Positions 37,701 through 46,713 of a DNA stretch of 64,000 nucleotides are shown one piece after another. A model generated the notes under the pieces. It had not been told where the DNA came from, did no database searches, and was given only the letters and a program-made list of their open reading frames with translations. The stretch is from Candidatus Poribacteria bacterium (GTDB lineage: Bacteria; Poribacteria; WGA-4E; WGA-3G). Both the position numbers and the translations under genes were made by a program. Position 1 is the stretch's first letter, and every line of letters begins with the position of its first letter. Location: positions 1 to 64,000 of the forward strand of contig JAJEET010000063.1 of NCBI GenBank assembly GCA_022820835.1, written 5' to 3'.

Positions 37701-40700
37701 GCGTAGTCTTCTCTACCGAATTCAGGACCAATCGTATTACAGTAGAAACGTACAGGGATGGATACCGAACAACTTTGACGAAGCACAAGCGGGCGCACTC
37801 GTCCATTTAGTGACAATTGCGCAGCAACACGGGGAACTTAATGCGTTCATTCAGCAGTATGAAACGGCACTTGAAGAAAATCCGAAGGACATCAAACCCC
37901 TTGAAATCTTGGCACAAATCTATACCTTGACCGAGCATCCCGAGAAAACAGCGGCTGTGCTTGAGCGATTGATTGCTGTGTCTCCAAACGATACGGTCTA
38001 TCAAGCTATACGTTTCAAAGCGGCAATTCAGAGAGACCTTGCTTCTGAAACGATAAAAAAATATCTTAGCAACATCACAGGACTGACAGGAGAAGCCCGT
38101 CTTTGGTACACGCTACAATACATCCAAAAACGCTATCGTGATGGGGACAAGACGGAAGCTGAAAAACTGATGCGTGAATTTGAAAATACAAAAGTGATGG
38201 AGCTTAACACTGTTGAAGCACTCGTTGAGACACTCGTCCTGATGGAGAAAACGGATGCTGCAGCGCAAATCATCGCTGATCTGTCTATTCCAACACAATC
38301 ACAGCAGTCGCAGTATCGAGACCTTTATAGAATAGTTACCGATGCGTACATGCGTCAGGAACACATTGACAAAGCGATTGATCTCTTCTGGACTTACTGT
38401 GAGCGAACCCAACCGCAAATCACAAACACTCGGCGTGGTGTCTCCCATCCATTACGTTTCGCTTCTTCAAGCAGTTCATCTATTCAGGCAATTTTTCCTA
38501 CGTCTACAACCTATTATAGCGGGAGCAGATTAGGGTATCTAAGATCCTTTTCTCGACGGTTGTGGTTGAAAAATCAACAGGAAGCACTATATTCTAAGTT
38601 ACAGGCTACGGTTGATGCTGTCGAAGGTAGAGACCGAATCTTCGCGGGATTAGCATTGAGTTACTGCTACTGGTGGAACGGCGATCGCGAAAAAGCGCGA
38701 GAAACACTCGTATCGTTGCAGGCGCAATTCCCCCGGGACCTTGCCCTCAAACTCAGTACTGTGTTTAGCTCTATTCAAACCGGACATTATGCAGGAACAC
38801 TTAAACTGCTTGATGAACTTTCTGTAAGTGACCCGAGAAATCGCCGTCAATACTATGACCTAACGCTCCAATTGGCATTGCAGTCAGGGAATACTGTCGC
38901 TGTTCGGGACTTGATAGTAAAACTTCTGAATTCACCGAGCGGTGCGCGTGAACTCTATACGTTTTCGCAGCAGCTGCAAACTGCCGGTTATACACAGCAC
39001 GCGGCGACTATCATGAATAAAGCGATGCACTTGGCGATGGCGGTACGGGATCCGAATTTCCTGATGGAACTAAGTCGTCACTTAGAGGATCTCGGTAGAG
39101 GTCAGGATTCTGTGCTAATTGCTGAACGCGCGCTACGATTTGCCAACCAACGCGACCGATACGGTAGAACAATGTCGTCACGGAATCTACAGCAGGCGAC
39201 TCACCTCACGAGCCACTCGAAATCCAGAAAGGATCAGGAAACGCAATTAATTGATGCGGTCGAAAAGAATCCCACCTCATACAGAGCGTTTATGAATTTG
39301 GCGGCTTTCTATGAAGGAACAAATAAATTTGACAAAGCATCAACGGCATACCAACGTTTACTTACCATTAGACCTACAGACAGTGGGACACGCAAACGTT
39401 TCGCCGATATGTTGTATGCCAATGGAAAATATGAAGCGGCTATTCCGCAATACACAAAACTTCTCAAGGACAACCCGACTATACTTGGCTATGCGACTTC
39501 TGATGTTATAGAAACTTTCTTTAAAGCCAAGAAAGTTGACGAACTCATCACACTTTCAAAAGAGATGATTACGCCATCTATTGGACGTGACCTCAATAAC
39601 GAATTAGCACGAGACGTGGCGCGAGAACTGATGGATAAAAACAATCCCAAAGCTGCTATTTCAATTTATGAGAAACTCATCGAAGCGCAGCCGAGTCGTA
39701 CTGGCTATTATCGCAGCTTAGCATCTGCTTATGCGGCTACAGGTGAACATGAGAAAGCGATCCAGATATTAAGGAACACACTAAAAACTGAAGAGTCGTC
39801 TTCGCAAGAAGCGACCATAGGAATGTTGACCCGTTTCTACAAATTATACGGCGGACTGGACGCATTCATCAAGGAATCTGAAGCAAAACTATCAGAAAAA
39901 CCGACGGATAACAACCTACGCTATCTCCTTGCCGCCATGAAGATTGCAGCCAACGATTTAGAAGGCGCAGATAGACTCGCTTTCCAACTGCTTAATGAAG
40001 ACGCATTTAAGACAAGACATAATACAAGACAACTCCACAATTTGGCAGATGCATACCGTCTTGCGGGCGTGCGAGAACGTGAATTTCAAATACTTGAGAG
40101 AATAGTACAAGTTCAAAATCAACAAAGTTATGTTGATTGGGTTCCCTATCATAGACTCGGAATGATCTATGCACTTAAAGGTGAAATAGGGAAAGCACAG
40201 GACGCGTATCGAAAAATGGGGAGACTCAGGCTTCGATATAGGAACGACTTCGTTGAATTAATGAATGTTGGTGCCACATATTTGCACAACCAAATGTGGG
40301 ACGAGGCTGAACCACTTCTCACCGAAATCGCCAACGATCTATCAGTGAGGTCCTACTTCCGCAGAGAGGCAGAAGAACGGTTAGTGGCGATTAAGAAGCG
40401 GCGTGACAATATTTCCAATACGACTCAACTCAAAGAAAAAATAAAAACGATGGACATCAAGACGTTACGGACATTGGCAAAAGATTTCGTCCGGCGTGGA
40501 GATAGACAACAAGCTGTCCTCATTTACACACACCTCGAAAAAGTGATGCCCGAAGACTTCGAGTCTCGCGCGCAACTTGCAACGCTTTACGCGATACAAA
40601 ATCAACAGGATAACGCTGTCGCGACTTGGGAAGCACTCCTTGCAGAGGATCCGGGGAATACGAGGTTTCAAGATGGACTTGTTCGGACTTATCAAAGTGC

Positions 40701-43419
40701 TGGTAAAATTGACAAAGCATTGGAACTCTCGCAGCAATACATTAAAACGGATGCTAATAATAGTGTTAATTACGTACGCCTCGCAAAACTCTATGCGGAT
40801 GATGACCGGATTGATGAAGCGATCGCTGCCTATCAAAAATCAATTGAACTGGCTCCTGGTAACGTGAAACATCATCTCGAATTGGCTGCGCTGTATATCC
40901 GTAAAGATGATAAAGTTTCTGCGGAGACGGCTTTCCAAGAAGCAAAACGTTACACTGTTCAAGAATGGGAACGCCATGATATTGAACAAGAAATTATGAA
41001 ACTTTCTGAAGCGCAGGAAAGTTTTGAAGGAGGGATGCAGAAGGCGGAAGCGGAAGGTACGCTTACGTTTGAAATGCAGAAAGAACACGCGGAAACTTTT
41101 CGGGATGACGGCAAACATGAAGAGGCAAGCATCGCTTATGAAAAAGCACTTGAGATGACTACAGATAGCTACCAACGCCGAAGAATCTATGAAAATTTGC
41201 TTGATATTTACCCCAAACTCGATAAGCACGACGCTGCCCTCGAAATGCATGACGAGCTTGCATTTATTCCGTATATAGGCAATGCTGCTGAGTTGGCACA
41301 CAATAGATTGATGAACGCATACAAAAGGGAAAATAAACTCGATGTCCTGAAATCGATCTATAAGACGAAACTTGAGAACGATTCCCATAATATTAATTAT
41401 CTCGAAATGCTCGCTGAGATTTACAAGCGCACAAACACCCACGGTAAGGCTGCTGAAGCGTATCAAGTCATCAGCAAACTACAACCCGATAATGCCCTGA
41501 GTTACTACAACGCCGCTGCAGCATATAATAGAAATGGACAATCCGAATTAGCGAAAGAGATGTTAAACCGCGGTGAAAGTGTCCTTTCTGTCAGCCCTCA
41601 AAAGCGAAGTGGTTCTCTCCTTGAAACGCTTGGTGAAATCTGTTACGATGGGAAAATGTACGACTTAGCAATTAAATTCGCTGATTCTGCAATCGCTGAA
41701 AGTACAGGTACCAGAGTATACGGCATAGCTTCACCTGTAGAAGCTGAATATGAACTTCTTGCGAAAAGTTTACTTGCCGCGAAACGGTATGAAGAAGCCG
41801 TCCATGCCTACCAGCAAGTGGAAAACATGGCAAGATATCCAGGGGAGGGAGACGAAGCCAGAAAAGCGATAGAAAGTGCATTAAGATTGGGGAACCTGTA
41901 TGAAAAGCAGATACCTAAACTGTTGGAGAAGGTAGAGGAAAATCGTGATGACCCAGAGGCACGTTTGACCCTTGCCGAAACCTACGAAAAAGCCGACAAG
42001 ATTGAAGAAGCAATCGGGCAATACGAAAAGATGAGTCAACTCCAACCTGATAATTGGCAGTGGTACAAGAAACTTGGTGATCTCTATCAGAAACAATCCC
42101 AACGTCATCAGACACCTGAGCAATTGGCACAAGCGGCAGCAGCGTATGAATCAGCACTTCAGTTTGAACCGAATTCTTATGAATTGTATCGTTCACTGGC
42201 AGAAACCTATACGAAAGATGGCCGTTCATCAGAGGCAGAGGCTGTGTATCGCCGGGCATTGGACGCGCCCCTTACGCAGAACCAACAAGATGACGCTATT
42301 AAAACCATCTGGGCATTTTATGCCAACAAGGCACATGAAAACAAAGGCATTGCTATCCTTGAAGAACTCAGGCAAAAAATGGAAAATAGCACAGTCCTGC
42401 ATGAACTGTTAGGAGATGTGTATAAAAAAGTTGGAGATACTGAGAAAGCCGAAAACGCATACACACAGTGGATTGCGATCCGACAGCGGCAGCTAAACCA
42501 GCGCGGTTCGGCAGGAAGTTATCAGGATTTTGCAGAAAAACTCCTCCAAAAAGAGATTTCACCCGAAACAGCCATAAAATTTGCCAAACGCGCAGTTCAA
42601 ATTAGCAATAATTCGGATGACATCTTAACCTTAGGATATGCCTACCTCGTCAATGGACAGTATGACATAGCAGTTGAACAGTTCAAAAAAGGACTGTTGA
42701 CCCTGACATCCCGGACTTTTCAACGTAAATTCTTCTCATGGATTTCCGAATACGGCAAAAAAACTGAAGATAAGGAGGGTTACGTTGATATGTTAAACGA
42801 ACTGGTAAACACTGTATCCGATAACGTGGTCATCCAGCTTAATCTCAGTCTCACGTTGGCGGAATTCTGTTTCAATAATAACATGCCGGAGAAGGCAAAA
42901 GCATATATTCAAAAAACGGGTTTCATCGCTGAAAACGCCTGGTGGACGCTCGGTCCTTTTGATAACACCGATGGCAGCGGGTACAATACGACTTATATCC
43001 CCGAAGACACAACGCAGATCGACACAGCCACAAAATACGAAGGTATAGATGGACAGGTCCGTTGGCAAAAAAGTGACGACAGGACACTGGACGGTTATAT
43101 CGGTCTCGGGAGGGATATTGACTGGGGGGTCGCTTATGCATTCGCAACCGTTGTTTCACCCGATGAGAGAAAAGTTCAACTCCGATTTGATAGCGACGAC
43201 CAAGGGAAAGTCTGGCTTAATGGTGAAGAGGTGTTTGCCAATACCGGATCCCATAGTGCCACAATTGACCGTTATACGATTCCTGTGACACTCAAGTCCG
43301 GCGAAAACAGCATCCTCGTCAAGGTTTGTGAAGAGGAAGAAGGTTGGGGGTTCTATCTGCGGATCACAGACACAGACGGAAAACCGTTTAATGATTTAAA
43401 AATCGGTGGTTCGGATTGA
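34720..43419 (+). CDS. Giant secreted TPR protein with C-terminal module (TPR-3)
   Basis: 2899 aa starting at GTG 34720 behind AAAGGAGA, with a signal peptide (MFRREK then a hydrophobic core, ending ITLAQDE). It is a full-length paralogue of TPR-1: same N-terminal block, TPR-like repeats throughout, and the same C-terminal helical plus jelly-roll-like module (about residues 2672-2899; FDSDDQGKVWLNGEEVF, GWGFYLRITDTDGKPF). The LamG domain of TPR-1 is absent; the flanking repeats join directly at YKKLGDLYQKQSQ/PEQLAQAAAAYESAL. One 95-base stretch (35287-35381) is identical to TPR-1, although neighbouring third positions differ, which suggests gene conversion. Probably the last gene of the locus; the next 780 bases are noncoding. 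Confidence 0.82.
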   Translation: MFRREKCVISVCIVYFIAYILCFTSITLAQDETDDAKIIERYKQMLNRKPKEGSTFDRLYQFYLEGNGLDAMVADYQAEAAATPDAPNLQLILGHIYKRLGKDADAVKAYQRAVELAPNNYYSYFALGQAYAILLQHENAISALNRAAKIAEETQTATPEDLTATYKALGSAYFQRDRVDEAITAWTKIAELDPENIFTRIELADLLREQELYEQAIAQHEAIIQFKAEDPYRVCLSRREIGNIHEAKGDYGTAIKSYDSALTLTAPGNWLRKDLQHRIIGIYAADGNWEGLIEYYQKKLQKTPNEPEILGLLAAAYIENQQLDESITTYQKAVELAPTDANLRLNLISAFRNAEKFEDAAAAYESLSEQDPDDFGIYRELGELYLHLQDEDKARATYQRMIDRDPENAGTHLILAEIYASNEWMEDAEAAYQSALSLAPNNLDYIEYFGEFYFRQGDREKAIETWNLMVAGDKAVAENYDRLAQLLDTKNYRAEAIAASRKATELMPDVYRYREALAKRLMKNKDYDAALTEYTEAAKVAPNAFFAEEMDNQRIELYRRQGTLVEKIEAVEAELETSGLPATDIFAQQKRLAKMYLKLGNITYALEVLLKAKAHQPDDVVINRWLAEVYTKQNRRDDANAVYRHLITIDSANTREYYTNIARAHLNVMDFDAATETSKQVIAHSPRNPEGHQMLAEIAKQAGNYESAIDSLKQALRLRPEAIDIRSELAATYKLAGKPRQALAQYWRCWELSGTVNDKLGFVKPLSEVYYDLGRRGEFEEKLKQLSKSNTSSVGPVIALAELYRMEGDLPSARFQLARALDRERENSDLLIQLVSISVDLGDNQDALTYQQRLVKVQPDPSHQRRLGELLFDAGREQEAIQAWTKLLHAKNQTLEAEVKLAMLLIRHGLLDEALFVLDRAAKKITGNPDAHLARYQLGGVLVRMNEFDRARTHFQRILDMPKPPENVTKHPNAGNRNTSSGTPGINTNKFDLARSLLYRIQDQSYYSRNVQGWIPNNFDEAQAGALVHLVTIAQQHGELNAFIQQYETALEENPKDIKPLEILAQIYTLTEHPEKTAAVLERLIAVSPNDTVYQAIRFKAAIQRDLASETIKKYLSNITGLTGEARLWYTLQYIQKRYRDGDKTEAEKLMREFENTKVMELNTVEALVETLVLMEKTDAAAQIIADLSIPTQSQQSQYRDLYRIVTDAYMRQEHIDKAIDLFWTYCERTQPQITNTRRGVSHPLRFASSSSSSIQAIFPTSTTYYSGSRLGYLRSFSRRLWLKNQQEALYSKLQATVDAVEGRDRIFAGLALSYCYWWNGDREKARETLVSLQAQFPRDLALKLSTVFSSIQTGHYAGTLKLLDELSVSDPRNRRQYYDLTLQLALQSGNTVAVRDLIVKLLNSPSGARELYTFSQQLQTAGYTQHAATIMNKAMHLAMAVRDPNFLMELSRHLEDLGRGQDSVLIAERALRFANQRDRYGRTMSSRNLQQATHLTSHSKSRKDQETQLIDAVEKNPTSYRAFMNLAAFYEGTNKFDKASTAYQRLLTIRPTDSGTRKRFADMLYANGKYEAAIPQYTKLLKDNPTILGYATSDVIETFFKAKKVDELITLSKEMITPSIGRDLNNELARDVARELMDKNNPKAAISIYEKLIEAQPSRTGYYRSLASAYAATGEHEKAIQILRNTLKTEESSSQEATIGMLTRFYKLYGGLDAFIKESEAKLSEKPTDNNLRYLLAAMKIAANDLEGADRLAFQLLNEDAFKTRHNTRQLHNLADAYRLAGVREREFQILERIVQVQNQQSYVDWVPYHRLGMIYALKGEIGKAQDAYRKMGRLRLRYRNDFVELMNVGATYLHNQMWDEAEPLLTEIANDLSVRSYFRREAEERLVAIKKRRDNISNTTQLKEKIKTMDIKTLRTLAKDFVRRGDRQQAVLIYTHLEKVMPEDFESRAQLATLYAIQNQQDNAVATWEALLAEDPGNTRFQDGLVRTYQSAGKIDKALELSQQYIKTDANNSVNYVRLAKLYADDDRIDEAIAAYQKSIELAPGNVKHHLELAALYIRKDDKVSAETAFQEAKRYTVQEWERHDIEQEIMKLSEAQESFEGGMQKAEAEGTLTFEMQKEHAETFRDDGKHEEASIAYEKALEMTTDSYQRRRIYENLLDIYPKLDKHDAALEMHDELAFIPYIGNAAELAHNRLMNAYKRENKLDVLKSIYKTKLENDSHNINYLEMLAEIYKRTNTHGKAAEAYQVISKLQPDNALSYYNAAAAYNRNGQSELAKEMLNRGESVLSVSPQKRSGSLLETLGEICYDGKMYDLAIKFADSAIAESTGTRVYGIASPVEAEYELLAKSLLAAKRYEEAVHAYQQVENMARYPGEGDEARKAIESALRLGNLYEKQIPKLLEKVEENRDDPEARLTLAETYEKADKIEEAIGQYEKMSQLQPDNWQWYKKLGDLYQKQSQRHQTPEQLAQAAAAYESALQFEPNSYELYRSLAETYTKDGRSSEAEAVYRRALDAPLTQNQQDDAIKTIWAFYANKAHENKGIAILEELRQKMENSTVLHELLGDVYKKVGDTEKAENAYTQWIAIRQRQLNQRGSAGSYQDFAEKLLQKEISPETAIKFAKRAVQISNNSDDILTLGYAYLVNGQYDIAVEQFKKGLLTLTSRTFQRKFFSWISEYGKKTEDKEGYVDMLNELVNTVSDNVVIQLNLSLTLAEFCFNNNMPEKAKAYIQKTGFIAENAWWTLGPFDNTDGSGYNTTYIPEDTTQIDTATKYEGIDGQVRWQKSDDRTLDGYIGLGRDIDWGVAYAFATVVSPDERKVQLRFDSDDQGKVWLNGEEVFANTGSHSATIDRYTIPVTLKSGENSILVKVCEEEEGWGFYLRITDTDGKPFNDLKIGGSD

Positions 43420-43506
43420 AATATTCGACAGCACAGCAAAATAATGCACCCTTTTTCACCGTAATATGCGTCACTATAAGTAACGCCATAAATTTATAAT
43501 AAAGTT

Positions 43507-43669
43507 TATAGTAAATTCCAAAAATAAATACACACTTTCAACCCCTCGGTAGGTGCGGTTTTGCGGCGTACTCGCCTGCCCCCCTGATAAGGGGGGATAA
43601 AGGGGGGTTGCGACCTGCATTCCAACCGCACCGATGCTAAGTGTATAAGTAATTACAGGATCTACTATA
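43507..43669. mobile_element. MITE-like element, family B, copy 2
   Basis: A 163-base element with left end TATAGTAAATTCC and right end GGATCTACTATA. The last 28 bases are nearly identical to the copy at 8617-8744. Its middle differs: a nested palindromic cassette with the 9-bp inverted repeat GGTGCGGTT/AACCGCACC (43552-43560 and 43624-43632) and a CCCCCC/GGGGGG stem (43579-43596). It lies 87 bases after TPR-3. The gap 43420-44199 contains this element, family A copy 1, a small hairpin and a strong promoter, and no gene. Confidence 0.65.
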
Positions 43670-43700
43670 AAATAAATTGAACTCTGTACCCAGGGGGATT

Positions 43701-43955
43701 TATAGTAAAGTTTAGAATTAAAGAAACATTTCAAGTCCTAAACAGACCGTAATACGAGCCCTGAGTCGCCGCAAACGCAAATCGGAAAATATAACGTAGA
43801 TTTTTGCGTACAAAAAAAATTAAAGTGTCCTTAAGACAAAAATCACAGCAGCCGAACGCGTCTTTCTATCGCGCGCCGAAGCCGTTACCAAGAAGATAGG
43901 AGACCGTTAGTTTCCTTGGCACAGGATGTCTCATTAATTATGGGATCCACTATAG
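43701..43955. mobile_element. MITE-like element, family A, copy 1
   Basis: A 255-base noncoding element with inverted ends TATAGTAAAG and TGGGATCCACTATA. It aligns almost end to end with the copy at 50755-50997, differing mainly by an indel about 50-90 bases from the left end. The rightmost 20 bases match family B (TAATTAYRGGATCYACTATA), so the two families probably share one transposase. No transposase is in the window. TA dinucleotides at both ends suggest TA target duplication. Confidence 0.72.
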
Positions 43956-44002
43956 TTTTACATTTTCACTCATTCGATATATCTATATTCTCCACTGTAG
44001 GA

Positions 44003-44017
44003 GCGAGCTGTGCTCGC
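44003..44017. repeat. Short perfect hairpin
   Basis: GCGAGC (44003-44008), loop TGT, GCTCGC (44012-44017), within the phrase GTAGGAGCGAGCTGTGCTCG. It resembles REP-like palindromes elsewhere in the window that begin with GTAGG. Confidence 0.45.
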
Positions 44018-44105
44018 GATATTGTGTCCGGACGTTAACACCTATCAACCGAAATCAAGATTGGAACCGAAAACTAAATCGCCCTGGCTCTGTACCAGCA
44101 ATGTT

Positions 44106-44134
44106 TTGACATATAGAAAAATTTATGCTATAAT
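44106..44134 (+). promoter_or_regulatory. Consensus sigma70 promoter of the MoxR/Bat operon
   Basis: TTGACA (44106-44111), a 17-base spacer and TATAAT (44129-44134), a perfect match to the housekeeping consensus. Transcription would begin near 44141, 59 bases before the ATG of the first gene of the operon. Confidence 0.75.
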
Positions 44135-44199
44135 TGATAGTAAACACTTTGGAACCATTTAAATCGCAATTCGGGTACTTTACAAAAGGAGCTCATTTC

Positions 44200-45675
44200 A
44201 TGGCAGAAAAATTGATTCTTGAAAAGATTCGGCGCGTCCGCCACCGTCTAAGCATCCAACGGTATTTTCAGACGCTCGCGACCTTCCTGTTTTACGGGTT
44301 TTTGGTGTGTGTCCCGTTGGTGATCGTTGACAGCGTCACATCATTTAATATCCAGCCACTCGTTTTTCTTTGGGTAGCGTTCGGCATCGCAGCGGCTGCT
44401 TTGGTAGTTCGCCTCCTGCGGCCCGTAAGTCTCCAAGAAGCGGCAAAAACGATTGACACAGACGCGTCGCTGAAGGATCGGGTCATTAGTGGGTTAGAAC
44501 AGATTCAACACCGAACCGGTGAAACCTTGACGGCTCTTCAACTTCAGGACACGACTAAAAAGTTACAGGCTGTTCCGGTGAATCAGGTCGCTCGCTATAG
44601 GGTACCGCGCGAGACGAAGTTTATCGCGCTCGTTACTATATTTCTCGTTGCCTTTTCGTTCGTTGAGTTTTTCGCACCACCAGCGACTTCAACGGAAATC
44701 GACTTCTCGCCGCAGATCGCAGCCGAGGCTGACACGCTCTTGAAAGAGATTGAAGAGGCAAAAAAGGAAGCCGCGCAAGACGAAGATACGGAACTTGAAG
44801 AACTCTTAAAAGAGATTGAGAAAAGGGCACTTGAACTCAAGAAACCCCAGATTGACCCCAAGGAAGCACTCGCACGTATGACGGAATTGAGCGCGATGCT
44901 AAAAACGAAAGTTAATCCGCTCGAGATGGCGCAACAGGAAGCACTCCTCAGCGGATTGGGGCAACAGTTTATCGGGAACCCATATTTAGGGGAATTTGGG
45001 CAGCAGCTGAAACGGGGTGATTATCAACAGGCAGCGTCAAAACTCGACAAAGTGACCAAAGAGTTACCCGAATTCGATAAGGAGAAACGCCAAAATCTTT
45101 CTGATGAACTGAAACGGGGTGGTAAGAGTCTGCAAGGCACCGACCTTGATGGACTCGGCACTGAGTTATCTGGAGCAGGTGAAGGCTTGGCAAACGACGA
45201 TCTTGAAGGGGCGCAGACACGGCTCCGCGCATCAAGCAAAAAGATGCGGAATATCGCACTGCTCAAGAAACGCGACCTGCAGCTTGCGAAATTGCTCTCC
45301 GAATGTGAAGCATGCAAGGCAGGCATCGCTGGCGCGTGCCAAGTCGGTAAGGACGGATTAAGCTACGCACTGAGTCAGACCCCGAGTACCAGCATAGGAA
45401 AAGCAACTTCTGCAGGGCAGCTCGGTCAGCAGTCAATATCGCTTGATTCTACACTCAACCTTCAGCAGATTACTGGTGTTCAAGGAGAAGGCAGTTCTAC
45501 CGTGCAAACCTCTAAAACATCTGCCGAAGGTCAGCAATCTGCTGTCAGTTACAAAGATGCGTACACGAAATATCAGAAACTCTCCGAAGATGCCCTCACC
45601 GAAGAGCAGATTCCGTTGGGATACAAGTTTTACGTGAAACGCTACTTCGAATCGATTAAACCGAGTGATGAATAG
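44200..45675 (+). CDS. Membrane protein with coiled coil, first gene of MoxR/Bat operon
   Basis: About 491 aa from the ATG at 44200 (AAAAGGAG about 8 bases upstream; a longer frame from TTG 44134 lies inside the promoter). Three hydrophobic segments lie in the first 160 residues (TLATFLFYGFLVCVPLVIV, LVFLWVAFGIAAAALVV, ALVTIFLVAFSFVEFF). An acidic coiled coil (LLKEIEEAKKEAAQDEDTELEELLKEIEKRALELKK) and a glutamine- and serine-rich, probably soluble C-terminal half follow. I do not recognise the family. Its place directly before moxR suggests it belongs to the same membrane complex, perhaps as a substrate or scaffold. Confidence 0.72.
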   Translation: MAEKLILEKIRRVRHRLSIQRYFQTLATFLFYGFLVCVPLVIVDSVTSFNIQPLVFLWVAFGIAAAALVVRLLRPVSLQEAAKTIDTDASLKDRVISGLEQIQHRTGETLTALQLQDTTKKLQAVPVNQVARYRVPRETKFIALVTIFLVAFSFVEFFAPPATSTEIDFSPQIAAEADTLLKEIEEAKKEAAQDEDTELEELLKEIEKRALELKKPQIDPKEALARMTELSAMLKTKVNPLEMAQQEALLSGLGQQFIGNPYLGEFGQQLKRGDYQQAASKLDKVTKELPEFDKEKRQNLSDELKRGGKSLQGTDLDGLGTELSGAGEGLANDDLEGAQTRLRASSKKMRNIALLKKRDLQLAKLLSECEACKAGIAGACQVGKDGLSYALSQTPSTSIGKATSAGQLGQQSISLDSTLNLQQITGVQGEGSSTVQTSKTSAEGQQSAVSYKDAYTKYQKLSEDALTEEQIPLGYKFYVKRYFESIKPSDE

Positions 45676-45682
45676 AACGCTT

Positions 45683-45709
45683 GTAGGGGCTGGGTTACCC
45701 AGCCCCTAC
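45683..45709. repeat. Perfect 13-bp palindrome between operon genes
   Basis: GTAGGGGCTGGGT (45683-45695) and ACCCAGCCCCTAC (45697-45709) around a single T. It lies 7 bases after the stop of the coiled-coil gene and about 20 bases before the moxR start, so it would form a strong hairpin in the operon mRNA. It resembles a dispersed REP-like palindrome, with an attenuation or processing role possible. Confidence 0.65.
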
Positions 45710-45729
45710 TATAAACGGCAGGGAGAAAC

Positions 45730-46713
45730 ATGTCCGAACACGCCGAACAAAAATACGAAGAATTTCGCGAAACGTTCCTTAAAATACAAGAAGAAGTATC
45801 CAAACAAATCGTCGGGCAAAAAGAAATTATTGAAGGCGTTCTGATCTGTCTCATGACTGGTGGACATGCACTATTAGAAGGTGTCCCCGGTTTAGGCAAA
45901 ACGCTGCTCATCCGAACCTTACATGAAGTATTAGACCTCAAATTTTCCCGAATCCAATTCACACCGGATTTGATGCCAGCAGATATCATCGGCACCACCG
46001 TTGTTGCTGAGGATGATGCCGGACGGAAATTCTTCGAGTTTCAACAAGGGCCCGTATTTGCCAACCTTATTCTCGCTGACGAAATCAACCGTGCGACCCC
46101 CAAAACACAGTCCGCCTTGTTAGAGGCGATGCAGGAAAAATCCGTAACCGTCGCAGGACAACAGCGCGAACTGGAGCTGCCTTTCTTTGTCATGGCGACG
46201 CAAAATCCGCTGGAGATGGAGGGTACATATCCGTTACCGGAAGCACAACTTGACCGTTTCTTTTTTAAACTCAAGGTCCAATACCCCAGTCTTGACGAAC
46301 TGGACCTCGTTATGGAACGCACAACGCGCAGTGAAATGCCATCCGTTGATAAAGTCTGCGATGGTGCACAGATTAACGCGCTGGAACAGATCGTCCGTGA
46401 TATCCTTATTGCTGAAGACGTGCGTCGGTACGCATTGCGAATAGTACTCGGCACACACCCTGAGGCGGAGGACGCACCGGAACTGACGAAAAAATATGTC
46501 CGCTACGGCTCCAGTCCGCGTGGCGCACAAGCGTTGATTCTTGGGGCGAAGGTTCGCGCAATCCTTGATGGCAGATATAACGTCGCACGTGAAGATATTC
46601 AAGCCGTAGCACTGCCGAGTCTGCGACACCGACTTATCCTGAGTTTTGAGGGTGAGGCTGAAGGCATTGACCCAGACGACATCATCCAGCACTTACTGCA
46701 AGAGATTGAATGA
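45730..46713 (+). CDS. MoxR-family AAA+ ATPase
   Basis: A 327-aa MoxR ATPase, a chaperone-like AAA+ protein that typically works with vWA-domain partners on maturation of secreted or membrane complexes. Walker A is GVPGLGKT (residues 51-58), Walker B is LILADEINRATPKTQSALLEAMQE (about 113-136), and sensor 1 is FVMATQNPLEMEGTYPLPEAQLDRF. The C-terminal lid SPRGAQALILGAKVRAI is typical. A GGGAG ribosome site is present. Its stop overlaps the start of the DUF58 gene (ATGATGA, 46710-46716), so translation is coupled. Downstream vWA genes fit the classic MoxR/Bat arrangement. Confidence 0.93.
   Translation: MSEHAEQKYEEFRETFLKIQEEVSKQIVGQKEIIEGVLICLMTGGHALLEGVPGLGKTLLIRTLHEVLDLKFSRIQFTPDLMPADIIGTTVVAEDDAGRKFFEFQQGPVFANLILADEINRATPKTQSALLEAMQEKSVTVAGQQRELELPFFVMATQNPLEMEGTYPLPEAQLDRFFFKLKVQYPSLDELDLVMERTTRSEMPSVDKVCDGAQINALEQIVRDILIAEDVRRYALRIVLGTHPEAEDAPELTKKYVRYGSSPRGAQALILGAKVRAILDGRYNVAREDIQAVALPSLRHRLILSFEGEAEGIDPDDIIQHLLQEIE

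Noticed and set aside
19313-43419. Antisense frames of 60-200 codons within the TPR genes
   Set aside because: They follow from the codon pattern of the repeats, lack ribosome sites and have no family resemblance.
43420-44199. RNA gene in the 780-base gap after TPR-3
   Set aside because: The palindromes and repeated sequence are explained by the two MITE-like elements; no cloverleaf or other RNA fold was seen.
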